A DNA stretch of 64,000 bases from Arthrobacter sp. SX1312 (GTDB taxonomy: Bacteria > Actinomycetota > Actinomycetes > Actinomycetales > Micrococcaceae): positions 80,091 to 144,090 of the forward strand of contig NZ_PJIM01000002.1 in NCBI RefSeq assembly GCF_002929295.1. Reading direction: 5' to 3'. Both the position numbers and the translations under genes were made by a program. Position 1 is the stretch's first letter. The number at the start of each line of letters is the position of its first letter. The notes beneath the pieces are model-generated. The model had not been told where the DNA came from and did not search any database. It saw only the letters and a list, made by a program, of their open reading frames with translations. Shown piece after piece: positions 8,584-17,419 of the stretch.

Positions 8584-10698
8584 CTACGCCTTGAGCGCCA
8601 GTGCGAACGGCAGCACCCCGGACGCCCCGGCAGCGCGCAGCGCCCGCCCGGCCTCCGTGATGGTCCACCGGCTGTCCGCGAAGTCGTCGACGAGCAGCAC
8701 CGGCCCGGGGTTCGCCGCGAACCATGCGGCGCCCTCGTCAGGGACGGCGAAGTGATCCCACACGGAGGCGAGCCGGAACGCGCTGTTGCCGCCGGGCTGC
8801 CCCTGCGGAAACCCGTGCGGCGTGGTCAGCTGCCCGAGATAGGGGATGCGGCCCACACCGGCGAGCGCCTGCGCCAGGGACCCGACGAGCTGGGGACGCC
8901 GCCGGGAGGGGATGCTGACGACGGCCACGGGCCGCTCCTCCCAACCCCACTGGGCCAGCACGCGCACGACGGCTTCGACGACCGCCGGATCGAGCGGGGC
9001 GTCGGGTGTCGCGTCCGCCAGGAGTTCGCGGAGCCTGTTGCCCCAGCCGAGGTCGGTGAGGCGTGCGAGGGCGCGGCCCGGAAGGCTGACCTCGTCCGGC
9101 TTCAGCTTCCCCTTGAGTGGCACACCGAGCTTGTCCATGCCGGAGGGCCACTGGCCGCGGGGCTCGAGCTCCACGCCGACCCTGCTGAGGGCCTGGTTCG
9201 CGGAGTCGGATGCCTCGCGAGCCACCTCGTCCGAGTACCAGGGGCCGGCGCAGTTGTCGCAGCGGCCGCAGGGGGTGGCGGCGGGGTCGTCGAGGGACCG
9301 CGAGAGGAACTCCATGCGGCAGGCCGTGGTGTTCTCGTAGTCGAGCATCGCCTTCTGTTCCACGACGCGCGCCTCGCTGATGCGGCGGTACCGCTCGGCG
9401 TCGTATTCCCAGGTCGCCCCGGTGCCCTCCCACCCGCCGGTGACCTTGCGGACCGCGCCGTCGACGTCGAGCACCTTGAGCAGCAGCTCGAGCGGCGAGC
9501 GCTTCAGGTTCACCCGGGTCTCGAGTGCGGGGGTGGACAGGACGACACCGGGCTGGAGGGCGTCGATCACCCGGAGCGCGGCGTCCTGGGACGGCATCGA
9601 GGCGGTGGCGAAGTACTCCCAGATGTCGCGGTCCTCTGCGCCGGGCAGCAGCAGGACGTCCGCGTTCGGCGTCCCGCGCCCGGCGCGGCCGACCTGCTGG
9701 TAGTAGGCGACCGGGGACGAGGGCGCCCCGAGGTGCACCACGAACCCGAGGTCGGGCTTGTCGAAGCCCATACCCAGGGCGCTCGTGGCCACCAGGGCCT
9801 TCACCTCGTTGTTCTTGAGGGCTGCCTCGGCGGCCTCGCGGTCGGCCGGATCCGTGCGCCCGGTATAGGCCCGGACCGCGTGACCGTTCTCCCGGAGGAG
9901 ACGCGCGGTGTCCTCGGCGGCGGAGACCGTGAGGGCGTAGATGATGCCGCTCCCCGGCAGGTCCGAGAGGTGGGTGAGAAGCCAGGCGAGACGCGATCGC
10001 GGACTCGGCAGGCGCAGCACCCCGAGCCGCAGGGACTTCCGGGCGAGCTCCCCGCGCAGCGTGAAGACGTCGGTGCCGTCCGCTCCCAGCTGCTCCTCGA
10101 CGTCCTTCACCACGCGCGAGTTGGCGGTCGCGGTCGTGGCGAGCACGGGCACCCCGGCGGGCAGCCCCATGATCAGCTCACGCAGGCGCCGGTAGTCCGG
10201 CCGGAAGTCGTGCCCCCAGTCGGAGATGCAGTGGGCCTCGTCGATCACGAGCAGGCCCGTCCGCCGCATGAGTTCCGGCAGGTGCTGCTCGCGGAAGGAC
10301 GGGTTGTTGAGGCGCTCGGGGGAGACGAGGAGGACATCCACCTCGTCGGCCTGCAGCTTCGCGGTGATGTCCTGCCACTCGGTCTGGTTGGCCGAGTTGA
10401 TGGCCTGCGCCCGGACACCGGCCCTGGCCGCGGCCGCGACCTGGTCCCGCATGAGCGCGAGGAGCGGCGAGACGATCAGGGTGGGCCCCGCGCCGCGCGC
10501 GCGCAGGAGCAGGCTCGCGACGAAGTACACCGCCGACTTGCCCCACCCGGTGCGCTGGACCACCAGCGCGCGTCGGCCGCCCTCCACGAGGGCCTCGATG
10601 GCCTCGAACTGTCCGTCGTGGAACCGTGCGTCCGGCGACCCGACGAGGGTGGTCAGGATATCGGTGGCTTGCTCGTTCAGCGTGGTGGTCGGCGACAT
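8584..10698 (-). CDS. RecQ-family ATP-dependent DNA helicase with C-terminal phosphoribosyltransferase-like domain
   Basis: A 704-aa protein starting MSPTTTLNEQATD. The helicase core contains Walker A (QRTGWGKSA), DEAH box (VIDEAHCISDWGHDFRPDY), motif III region (LATTATAN), and motif VI (QQVGRAGRG). A RecQ zinc-binding element follows (CRMEFLSRSLDD...CGRCDNC). The last ~100 residues are unlike RecQ HRDC domains. They resemble a type I phosphoribosyltransferase: VVSIPSRRRP and the PRPP-loop-like VLLVDDFADSRWTIT. The family unwinds DNA 3'-5' in repair. The start is ATG 10698; a GATACT box lies 6 bases upstream, so it may be leaderless. It is divergent from the phosphomannomutase gene. Confidence 0.92.
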   Translation of the reverse strand: MSPTTTLNEQATDILTTLVGSPDARFHDGQFEAIEALVEGGRRALVVQRTGWGKSAVYFVASLLLRARGAGPTLIVSPLLALMRDQVAAAARAGVRAQAINSANQTEWQDITAKLQADEVDVLLVSPERLNNPSFREQHLPELMRRTGLLVIDEAHCISDWGHDFRPDYRRLRELIMGLPAGVPVLATTATANSRVVKDVEEQLGADGTDVFTLRGELARKSLRLGVLRLPSPRSRLAWLLTHLSDLPGSGIIYALTVSAAEDTARLLRENGHAVRAYTGRTDPADREAAEAALKNNEVKALVATSALGMGFDKPDLGFVVHLGAPSSPVAYYQQVGRAGRGTPNADVLLLPGAEDRDIWEYFATASMPSQDAALRVIDALQPGVVLSTPALETRVNLKRSPLELLLKVLDVDGAVRKVTGGWEGTGATWEYDAERYRRISEARVVEQKAMLDYENTTACRMEFLSRSLDDPAATPCGRCDNCAGPWYSDEVAREASDSANQALSRVGVELEPRGQWPSGMDKLGVPLKGKLKPDEVSLPGRALARLTDLGWGNRLRELLADATPDAPLDPAVVEAVVRVLAQWGWEERPVAVVSIPSRRRPQLVGSLAQALAGVGRIPYLGQLTTPHGFPQGQPGGNSAFRLASVWDHFAVPDEGAAWFAANPGPVLLVDDFADSRWTITEAGRALRAAGASGVLPFALALKA

Positions 10699-10778
10699 CT
10701 CCCCAGTATCCCAGCCGCCTCCCCCACTCCCCGCGGTGCAACCGCTATGTGCACAGCTGTCGCTCCGGCACCAGCCGA

Positions 10779-10784
10779 TACACT
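10779..10784 (+). promoter_or_regulatory. -10 box TACACT, leaderless promoter of phosphomannomutase
   Basis: TACACT is followed by 7 bases and the GTG at 10792, with no Shine-Dalgarno sequence between them. Confidence 0.55.
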
Positions 10785-10791
10785 TCCAGAC

Positions 10792-12198
10792 GTGACTACA
10801 ACCTTCGATCTCTCTGCATCCTTCAAGGCCTACGACGTCCGCGGCATCGTCGGTGAGACCATCACCGCCGACTCGGTCCGGGCGGTCGGAGCAGCCTTCG
10901 TCGACTCGCTCGAGCTGTCCGGTGAGACCATCCTCGTCGGCGGAGACATGCGGCCGTCGTCGCCCGAGTTCTCGAAGGCGTTCGCCGAGGGTGCCACCCG
11001 CCGCGGGGCGAACGTGGTCTACCTCGACCTCATCTCCACCGACGAGCTCTACTACGCCAGCGGTACCCTGAATGCGGCCGGTGTGACGTTCACCGCCAGC
11101 CACAACCCGGCCCAGTACAACGGGATGAAGATGACGCGCCCCGGTGCCGTCCCCGTGTCCTCGGAGACGGGCCTCAACGACGTCCAGGAGCGTGCCGAAC
11201 GCTACCTCGCAGACGGCTCGATCCCCGCCGCCGCGGTGCAGGGCACCACCGGCGTGCGCGACGTCCTCGAGGAGTACTCGCGGTTCCTGCGCACCCAGGT
11301 GGACCTCTCGTCGTCGCGCCCGCTCAAGCTGGTGGTGGACGCCGGCAACGGCATGGCGGGCCTGACCACCCCCGCCGTCCTCGGCGACAAGATCCTGCCC
11401 GCCCTGCCGTTCGAGATCGTGCCCCTCTACTTCGAGCTCGACGGCTCCTTCCCCAACCACCCGGCCAACCCGCTCGAGCCGGAGAACCTCCGCGACCTGC
11501 AGGCCGCCGTCGTCGAGCACGGCGCGGACATCGGGATCGCGTTCGACGGCGACGCCGACCGCTGCTTCATCATCGACGAGCTCGGCCAGCCCGTCTCACC
11601 CAGCGCCATCACCGCGATGGTCGCCCGCCGCGAGATCGCCCGTGCGCAGGCCGCCGGCGAGGCCGAACCCGTGATCATCCACAACCTCATCACCTCCCGC
11701 GCGGTGCCGGAACTGATCAGGCACGACGGCGGCCGTCCGGTCCGCACGCGCGTGGGCCACTCCTTCATCAAGGCCGTCATGGCGAAGGAGGGCGCCGTGT
11801 TCGGCGGCGAGCACTCCGCCCACTACTACTTCCGGGACTTCTGGAACGCGGACACGGGGATGCTCGCCGCGATGCACGTCCTCGCGGCCCTGGGCGAGCA
11901 GGACGGGCCGCTCTCGGAGCTGGGCCGCGAATACGAGCCCTACTTCTCCTCGGGCGAAGTCAACTCGAAGGTCGAGGACCTCACGGCGTCCATCGCCCGG
12001 GCGCGCGCCGAGTTCGAGCAGGACGGCGTCGTCGTCGACGACCTCGACGGACTGACCTTCACCCCGGACCACGGGAACTGGTGGTTCAACCTGCGCCCCT
12101 CGAACACCGAGCCGTACCTCCGGCTCAACGCCGAGGCCGTGGATCCCCGGACGCTCCAGGACCTCGTGCAGCGCGTCCTCGGGGTCATCCGCGACTGA
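10792..12198 (+). CDS. manB: Phosphomannomutase/phosphoglucomutase
   Basis: A 468-aa enzyme of the alpha-D-phosphohexomutase family, interconverting mannose-6-P and mannose-1-P (probably also the glucose phosphates) for GDP-mannose and cell-envelope glycans. All four signature loops are visible: the phosphoserine loop TASHNPAQYNG (Ser103), metal-binding FDGDADRC (residues 251-258), sugar-binding GGEHSAHYYF, and the phosphate-binding RPSNTEPYLRL near the C-terminus. The GTG start at 10792 (VTTTFDLSASFKAYDVRG) is fixed by a leaderless -10 box. The length matches the family. It ends convergently with pckG. Confidence 0.95.
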   Translation: MTTTFDLSASFKAYDVRGIVGETITADSVRAVGAAFVDSLELSGETILVGGDMRPSSPEFSKAFAEGATRRGANVVYLDLISTDELYYASGTLNAAGVTFTASHNPAQYNGMKMTRPGAVPVSSETGLNDVQERAERYLADGSIPAAAVQGTTGVRDVLEEYSRFLRTQVDLSSSRPLKLVVDAGNGMAGLTTPAVLGDKILPALPFEIVPLYFELDGSFPNHPANPLEPENLRDLQAAVVEHGADIGIAFDGDADRCFIIDELGQPVSPSAITAMVARREIARAQAAGEAEPVIIHNLITSRAVPELIRHDGGRPVRTRVGHSFIKAVMAKEGAVFGGEHSAHYYFRDFWNADTGMLAAMHVLAALGEQDGPLSELGREYEPYFSSGEVNSKVEDLTASIARARAEFEQDGVVVDDLDGLTFTPDHGNWWFNLRPSNTEPYLRLNAEAVDPRTLQDLVQRVLGVIRD

Positions 12199-12232
12199 CC
12201 CTCCGCGCGGTACCGGCCGGGAGCGCACGTAT

Positions 12233-12259
12233 GGCGGGTCCCACCACTCAGGACCCGCC
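12233..12259. terminator. Hairpin between convergent manB and pckG
   Basis: GGCGGGTCC (12233-12241) pairs with GGACCCGCC (12251-12259) around a 9-base loop. No T tract is present, so it may be a weak or factor-assisted terminator. Confidence 0.6.
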
Positions 12260-12303
12260 ACAGGTGCGCACCCACCGAGGACCGGCGTCGTCGGCCCCTG
12301 ATG

Positions 12304-14145
12304 TCAGGAGACGCTGAACCGTTCCTTCAGTTCGTGGAGCTGGCCCCGGAGCTCGTCGGGCAGGGACTCACCGAAGCGGTCGTACCACTGCTCGATGCCC
12401 CGGAGTTCCTCGGCCCATTCGGCGGCGTCGACATGCACGGCGGCCTCCACCTCGGCCGGCGTCATGTCCAGTCCCGTGAGATCGAGCGCTTCCCCTGTGG
12501 GGACGAAGCCGATGGGGGTCTCGACGGCGTCCGCTGTGCCCTCCAGCCGTTCGATGACCCACTTGAGTACCCGCGAATTGTCGCCGAAGCCGGGCCAGGC
12601 GAAGCCTCCGGACGCAGTGCGGCGGAACCAGTTGACGAGGAAGATCTTCGGCAGGCGTGCCTGGTCCGCGCCGGCGCTGAGGGTGAGCCAGTGCCGGAGG
12701 TAGTCGCCGGCGTCGTAGCCGATGAAGGGCAGCATGGCCATGGGGTCACGGCGCACGCGGCCCACCTCGCCGGCAGCGGCCGCCGTGGTCTCCGACGACA
12801 GCGTCGATCCCATGAAGATGCCGTTCGCCCAGTTGCGCGACTGCGTGACGAGAGGGACCGTCGTCTTGCGGCGTCCGCCGAAGAGGATGGCCGAGAGCTC
12901 GACGCCGTCGGGCCGGTTGAACTCCTCGGCGAGCATGTCGATCTGGTCGATCGGGGTGCAGAACCGGGCGTTCGGGTGCGCGGCGGTGTGATCCATGTCC
13001 GGCGTCCAGTCGCGGCCCTGCCAGTCCGTGAGGTGGGCCGGCACCTCCTCCGTCATGCCCTCCCACCAGACGCCGCCGTCGTCGGTGAGGGCCACGTTCG
13101 TGAAGACCGAGTTGCCCTTGGCGATGGCGCGCATCGCGTTCGGGTTCGTGTGCCAGCCGGTGCCCGGGGCGACGCCGAACAGGCCTGCCTCGGGGTTGAC
13201 GGCCCGCAGCTCGCCCTCCTTGCCGAAGCGCATCCAGGTGATGTCATCGCCCAGGGTCTCGACCTTCCAGCCGTCGATCGTGGGGTCGAGCAAGGCGAGG
13301 TTCGTCTTGCCGCATGCCGAGGGGAACGCCGCGGAGAGGTAGTAGGTCTTGTCCTGGGGTGAGGTGAGCTTGAGGATCAGCATGTGCTCGGCCAGCCAGC
13401 CCTCGTCGCGGGCCATGACGGATGCGATCCGCAGCGCGTAGCACTTCTTGCCGAGCAGGGCGTTGCCGCCGTAGCCGGAACCGTAGGACCAGATGGAGCG
13501 CTCCTCGGGGAAGTGGACGATCCACTTGTCCTCGTTGCAGGGCCATGGGACATCGGCCTCACCCTCGGCCAGGGGTGCTCCGAGCGAGTGGAGGGCAGGC
13601 ACGAACGCGGCGTCGAGTTCAGTCATGCGGTCCAGGACGGGGGTGCCGATCGTCGCCATGATGCGCATGGACGTGACCACGTAGGCGCTGTCGGTGATCT
13701 CGACGCCGAACTTGGGGTCCTCGGCGTCGAGGTGGCCCATGACGAACGGGATGACGTACATGGTGCGCCCGCGCATGGCCCCGGTGAACAGGCCGGTGAG
13801 CTTCGCCTTCATCTCGGCCGGATCCATCCAGTTGTTCGTGAAGCCCGCTTCCCGCTCATCCTTCGAGCAGATGAAGGTCTGCTCCTCGACCCGGGCCACG
13901 TCCCTGGGGTCCGAGAACGCGGCGAAGGAGTTGGGGAAGGTCTCCGGGTTGAGCCGGATGAAGGTGCCGCTCTCGACCAGACCATCCGCGAGACGCCGGT
14001 TCTCGGCCTCCGACCCGTCCACCCAGACGACGTCGGCGGGCTGCGTCAGCTGCCGCACCTCCTCCACCCACGCGAGCAGGGCCCGGTGGGTGGTCGGCGC
14101 AGTGGGGGGTGTGTCGACCGTGAGCTGCCGTACGGGATCGCCCAT
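12304..14145 (-). CDS. pckG: Phosphoenolpyruvate carboxykinase (GTP)
   Basis: A 613-aa enzyme converting oxaloacetate and GTP to phosphoenolpyruvate, GDP and CO2 in gluconeogenesis. The GTP-type family is identified by its length, the N-terminal substrate region ([20 protein letters not shown]), the P-loop [11 protein letters not shown] near residue 272, and [10 protein letters not shown]. The start ATG 14145 has an AAGGGA Shine-Dalgarno 7 bases upstream. A TGTGA-N6-TCAC site and an adjoining 14-bp palindrome lie about 150 bp upstream, consistent with carbon-source control. A PEP carboxylase is encoded 36 kb away in the same window, so both directions of the PEP-oxaloacetate node are present. 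Confidence 0.96.
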   Translation of the reverse strand: MGDPVRQLTVDTPPTAPTTHRALLAWVEEVRQLTQPADVVWVDGSEAENRRLADGLVESGTFIRLNPETFPNSFAAFSDPRDVARVEEQTFICSKDEREAGFTNNWMDPAEMKAKLTGLFTGAMRGRTMYVIPFVMGHLDAEDPKFGVEITDSAYVVTSMRIMATIGTPVLDRMTELDAAFVPALHSLGAPLAEGEADVPWPCNEDKWIVHFPEERSIWSYGSGYGGNALLGKKCYALRIASVMARDEGWLAEHMLILKLTSPQDKTYYLSAAFPSACGKTNLALLDPTIDGWKVETLGDDITWMRFGKEGELRAVNPEAGLFGVAPGTGWHTNPNAMRAIAKGNSVFTNVALTDDGGVWWEGMTEEVPAHLTDWQGRDWTPDMDHTAAHPNARFCTPIDQIDMLAEEFNRPDGVELSAILFGGRRKTTVPLVTQSRNWANGIFMGSTLSSETTAAAAGEVGRVRRDPMAMLPFIGYDAGDYLRHWLTLSAGADQARLPKIFLVNWFRRTASGGFAWPGFGDNSRVLKWVIERLEGTADAVETPIGFVPTGEALDLTGLDMTPAEVEAAVHVDAAEWAEELRGIEQWYDRFGESLPDELRGQLHELKERFSVS

Positions 14146-14291
14146 TACTCTTCCCTTCGTTGGGTGCCTGGTGTGTACCGATGCTAGGGGCGGGATATTT
14201 CATGTGAGGGTCCGATCGGCGGAGCATGCACCCTGGACCTGGGGTGTTCCGCGTCACTGCGCCGATGTCCAGCGCTTACGTTACGCCCTGC

Positions 14292-14307
14292 TGTGATGAA
14301 GGTCACG
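14292..14307. promoter_or_regulatory. Candidate Crp/GlxR-type operator upstream of pckG
   Basis: TGTGATGAAGGTCACG matches the TGTGA-N6-TCACA consensus at 9 of 10 informative bases. It lies 147 bp upstream of the pckG start. cAMP receptor homologues (GlxR/Crp) use this consensus in Actinobacteria and commonly control gluconeogenic genes. Binding is inferred. Confidence 0.55.
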
Positions 14308-14320
14308 TAGACCGGTCTAC
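14307..14320. promoter_or_regulatory. Perfect 14-bp palindrome abutting the Crp-like site
   Basis: GTAGACCGGTCTAC is its own reverse complement and shares one base with the Crp-like site. It may be the operator of a second regulator of pckG or of the tRNA-Arg transcript. Confidence 0.4.
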
Positions 14321-14343
14321 CCGGGACTGGAGGGGTACGCTGA

Positions 14344-14373
14344 TTAGGCGCCGCAGCCAATCCACGCTAGAGT
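14344..14373 (+). promoter_or_regulatory. Putative tRNA-Arg promoter
   Basis: TTAGGC (14344-14349), an 18-base spacer and TAGAGT (14368-14373) precede tRNA-Arg by about 63 bases. The rest of the 291-base pckG/tRNA gap holds the two operator candidates and no gene. Confidence 0.4.
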
Positions 14374-14436
14374 TATTTACGGCCAAACGGCCGGTTTGTG
14401 GGACTCATCCGCCCGGCGGATCGACGAACTGCGAAT

Positions 14437-14512
14437 GCGTGCGTAGCTCAACGGATAGAGCATCTGACTACGGATCAGAAGGTTGGGGGTTCGAATCCCT
14501 TCGCGCGCACCA
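14437..14512 (+). tRNA. tRNA-Arg (ACG)
   Basis: A 76-base tRNA including encoded CCA. Acceptor GCGTGCG pairs with CGCGCGC (one G-U pair), the anticodon loop is CTACGGA (ACG), and the T-loop is GTTCGAATC. Confidence 0.96.
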
Positions 14513-14533
14513 CGGTCGAACCAGACCACGAAG

Positions 14534-14558
14534 GGCCCCGACTCCGGTCGGGGCCTTT
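14534..14558 (+). terminator. Terminator after tRNA-Arg
   Basis: GGCCCCGAC (14534-14542), loop TCCG, GTCGGGGCC (14547-14555), then TTTC. Confidence 0.85.
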
Positions 14559-14603
14559 CGCATGTGGGTTGCTCCCGGGTGGGGCGGATGGAAGGCTCTG
14601 CCT

Positions 14604-16022
14604 ATGAGCGAACCCCAGAGCATCGATGTCATCGTGATCGGCGCCGGCGCAGTCGGCGAGAACGTGGCGGGCCGGGTGGTCGAGCGGGGATTCTCTGCGG
14701 TGCTCGTCGAGGCCGATCTCGTCGGGGGTGAATGCTCCTACTGGGCCTGCATGCCGTCCAAGGCCCTCCTCCGCCCGGGCACCGTCCTCAACGCGGCCCG
14801 CGGCGTGGCCGGCGCACGGGAAGCTGTGACGGGTGTACTCGACGCGCAGCAGGTGCTCGAGCGCCGCACCTCCTTCACTTCCGACTGGGACGACTCCTCA
14901 CAGGAGGAATGGGTGACCTCGACGGGCATCACCCTGGAACGCGGCTGGGCGAAACTCACCGGTGAGCGCGAGGTCGTCATCGGCCACGGCGACGGATCCG
15001 AGACCAGCTACCGCGCGAACCACGCCGTCGTGCTCGCCACGGGCTCCACGCCGACGGTCCCGCCCGTCGACGGGCTCGCCGACCTCGACTACTGGACCAC
15101 TCGTGACGCGACCTCCGCGAAAACGATCCCCGCAAGCCTCGCCGTCCTCGGCGGCGGCGTGGCCGGCGTCGAACTGGCCCAGGCCTATGCTCGACTCGGC
15201 GCGGAGGTCACCGTCATCGCCCGCAGCGGGATCCTCGGCAATTACCCGAAGGAAGCCTCGGACCTCGTCGTCGACGCCCTCCGCGGTGAAGGGCTCACAA
15301 TCCTGACGGACACGGCGACGAACGCGGTGCGCCAGGCGGACGGCGGCTTCGTACTCGACGTCGGCGACGGCCGGACCGTCACGGCGGAGAAACTCCTCGT
15401 CTCGACCGGGCGGCACCCGCACACATCCGGACTCGGGCTCGAGAGTATCGGCCTGGACCCGAAGACGCTGACCCGGGACGCCACCGGACGCGTCCCCGAC
15501 GCCGGCGGCTGGCTGTACGCGGTCGGCGACGTGGGCGGTGTGGTCCAACTGACGCACCAGGGGAAGTACGAGGCGCGCGTGACCGGTGACGCAATCGCGG
15601 CCCGCGCCCGGGGCACCCTCGGCGATGCCGCCGAGGACTGGAGCGCCTACGCCTCGACGGCGGACCGGACCGCTGTCCCCCAGGTGGTGTTCACCGACCC
15701 GGAGATTGCCATGGTGGGGCGCACCCTCGAGCAGGCGCGGAAGGACGGCGTCAACGCCTCCGAGACGTCCCTCGAGATCGCCGTCGCCGGGTCCGCCCTG
15801 CACTCGGACGGGTACAAGGGCTGGGCGCAGATGGTCGTCGACGAGGACCGGAAGGTGCTCGTGGGCGTCACCTTCGCCGGGCCCGAGGTGTCCGAGATGC
15901 TCCACGCCGCCACGATCGCCATCGTCGGGGAGGTGCCCCTCGACCGCCTGTGGCATGCCGTGCCCTCCTACCCCACCGTGAGCGAGGTGTGGCTGCGGTT
16001 GCTCGAGAAATACGGTCTGTAG
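14604..16022 (+). CDS. NAD(P)/FAD-dependent oxidoreductase, class I pyridine nucleotide-disulfide family
   Basis: A 472-aa flavoprotein with the dihydrolipoamide dehydrogenase/mercuric reductase fold. It has an FAD motif (VIVIGAGAVGENVA), a redox-active CX4C pair Cys44/Cys49 in GGECSYWACMPSKAL, a second Rossmann motif (LAVLGGGVAGVELAQ), and the C-terminal active-site HAVPSYPTVSE with His and Glu conserved. The disulfide context CSYWACMPSK differs from the lipoamide dehydrogenase consensus CxNxGCIPSK, and no 2-oxoacid dehydrogenase genes adjoin. The substrate is therefore open. ATG 14604 has GGAAGG 8 bases upstream. It may share a transcript only with itself; the next gene is convergent. Confidence 0.9.
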   Translation: MSEPQSIDVIVIGAGAVGENVAGRVVERGFSAVLVEADLVGGECSYWACMPSKALLRPGTVLNAARGVAGAREAVTGVLDAQQVLERRTSFTSDWDDSSQEEWVTSTGITLERGWAKLTGEREVVIGHGDGSETSYRANHAVVLATGSTPTVPPVDGLADLDYWTTRDATSAKTIPASLAVLGGGVAGVELAQAYARLGAEVTVIARSGILGNYPKEASDLVVDALRGEGLTILTDTATNAVRQADGGFVLDVGDGRTVTAEKLLVSTGRHPHTSGLGLESIGLDPKTLTRDATGRVPDAGGWLYAVGDVGGVVQLTHQGKYEARVTGDAIAARARGTLGDAAEDWSAYASTADRTAVPQVVFTDPEIAMVGRTLEQARKDGVNASETSLEIAVAGSALHSDGYKGWAQMVVDEDRKVLVGVTFAGPEVSEMLHAATIAIVGEVPLDRLWHAVPSYPTVSEVWLRLLEKYGL

Positions 16023-16035
16023 CGGACCGGACCCG

Positions 16036-16569
16036 TCAGCGGAGAGTCGATGCCCGGCGGACCACGAAGTCCGTGACGTCGGCGTCGCGCCCGTCGAGCT
16101 CCGCCCAGGGACCGTCGAACGCCATGACGGTGAGGCCCGACGTCGGGTAGTCCGTCGCGAGATCCATGACCGCGCGTTCGCTGGAGCGGACGGAAGCCAG
16201 GCGCATCGCCAGGTCCTGGACGCCGGGATTGTGCGCGATGACGAGCAGGCTCGTCACGGTCTGCGGCACGTGGTTGATGAGGGCGAGCATCTCGGAGGGA
16301 CGGGCCGCGTAGAGCTCGTCCTCCAGCTTGGGCGTGGGCGCTTTGTCCCCCAGCTCCTTGCAGACCCAGGTGCAGGTCTGGCGGGTGCGCAGGGCAGTGG
16401 AGACGAGGATGAAGTCGGGGACGGCATCGTGTTCCAGCATCCAGCGCCCCACGAGCGGGGCGTCGGCGTGGCCGCGCGAACTCAGCGACCGCTCGTGGTC
16501 GGGGATGCCCTCCTGGAACTCGGCCTTCGCGTGGCGCAGCAGCATGAGTCGTTTCAGGTGGGAGGCCAT
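16036..16569 (-). CDS. SixA-like phosphohistidine phosphatase (histidine phosphatase family)
   Basis: A 177-aa protein of the RHG superfamily: LMLLRHAKAE near the N-terminus carries the catalytic His, followed by RSLSSRGHADA and the second conserved His in LLVIAHNPGVQ. The length and the HAKAE form match the SixA branch, which removes phosphate from histidine-phosphorylated proteins, rather than phosphoglycerate mutases. The target cannot be read. The start ATG 16569 has a TAGACT box 6 bases upstream (leaderless). It lies 37 bases downstream of the winged-helix regulator gene on the same strand. Confidence 0.88.
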   Translation of the reverse strand: MASHLKRLMLLRHAKAEFQEGIPDHERSLSSRGHADAPLVGRWMLEHDAVPDFILVSTALRTRQTCTWVCKELGDKAPTPKLEDELYAARPSEMLALINHVPQTVTSLLVIAHNPGVQDLAMRLASVRSSERAVMDLATDYPTSGLTVMAFDGPWAELDGRDADVTDFVVRRASTLR

Positions 16570-16575
16570 CCTCGC

Positions 16576-16581
16576 AGTCTA
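16576..16581 (-). promoter_or_regulatory. -10 box TAGACT, leaderless promoter of the SixA-like gene
   Basis: On the - strand TAGACT is followed by 6 bases and ATG 16569. Confidence 0.55.
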
Positions 16582-16606
16582 GAGCTTCCCCGGCGTTCCC
16601 AGCAGC

Positions 16607-17419
16607 CTAGATGGAGTACTCGGGCGCCGCCCAGACCACTACTTCGGGGTGGTCGTAGAAGCGGTAGCCCTGGCCGCGGACGGTGCGGACGGTGTTCGCC
16701 AGGCGGCCCAGCTTCGAGCGCAGGCGGCGGATGTGCACGTCGATGGTGCGCTCGTTCGGCACCTCGTCGGCGTTCCGCCACAGGCCGCTGAGGAGTTCCT
16801 CCCGGCCCACGGTGCGGGTCGCGTTCTCCACGAGGTAGTTCAGGAGTTCGAACTCCTTGAACGTGAGGTTCAGGGTCTCGCCGTCCAGGTGGACCTCGCG
16901 CCGCGACAGGTCGATGAGCACTCCCGTGGGGCGGGACTGCTGCGCCCGGGACGGCGCGGGCACGGCCTCGGGGCGGGCACGGCGGGCGACGGTCGGATCG
17001 CCGAGCGCAGCGCGGACGACGTCGATGTCCGACCCAGGAGCATCCGCCGGGGCGAGGGCGACGGCCGCGTGGCTCTCGGCGGTCGGCACGAGGGAGCGCA
17101 CATAGGCCCGCACGTCCTGCGCAAGTTTGGCGAAGGTGGTGCCCGCAGCCGCGGCGGTGGCCTCGTCGAGGGCGACGTAGAGCACGAAGCCCCGCGCGGT
17201 CGTGTCGCCGGTGACCGCCTGGGGGCCCGGCACGCCGTTGGGCGCGACGACGGGGACGGGCGCCGTCATGGCCGGCGCGATGTCCCCGCCGGGGACGGCC
17301 TGCAGGCGGGACTGGGGGCCTTGGGGCTGCTGCGCGTGACCGTGCCCGAAGGACGGGCGTGCCTGGCGGTTCTGGGGCGAGCGGAGGGAGATATGGACGT
17401 AACCCGGATTAACTGACAT
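16607..17419 (-). CDS. Orphan winged helix-turn-helix regulator (OmpR/PhoB-type DNA-binding domain)
   Basis: A 270-aa protein. The C-terminal ~95 residues form a PhoB/OmpR-type winged helix: LTFKEFELLNYLVENATRTV, NERTIDVHIRRLRSKLG, and VRTVRGQGYRF. The N-terminal ~170 residues are not a receiver domain. They are a glutamine/glycine/proline-rich stretch followed by an unrecognised folded segment (RGFVLYVALDEATAAAAG through DVVRAALGDP) without a phospho-acceptor Asp pocket. No histidine kinase is adjacent. It may sense a signal directly or act with a partner elsewhere. ATG 17419 has GAGG 10 bases upstream. The 453-bp upstream gap carries repeated GTAAC motifs. Confidence 0.85.
   Translation of the reverse strand: MSVNPGYVHISLRSPQNRQARPSFGHGHAQQPQGPQSRLQAVPGGDIAPAMTAPVPVVAPNGVPGPQAVTGDTTARGFVLYVALDEATAAAAGTTFAKLAQDVRAYVRSLVPTAESHAAVALAPADAPGSDIDVVRAALGDPTVARRARPEAVPAPSRAQQSRPTGVLIDLSRREVHLDGETLNLTFKEFELLNYLVENATRTVGREELLSGLWRNADEVPNERTIDVHIRRLRSKLGRLANTVRTVRGQGYRFYDHPEVVVWAAPEYSI

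Noticed and set aside
8515-10791. Extension of the phosphomannomutase frame upstream over the helicase gene
   Set aside because: The frame is open only because of high G+C. The GTG at 10792 with a leaderless -10 box and the conserved N-terminus fix the start.
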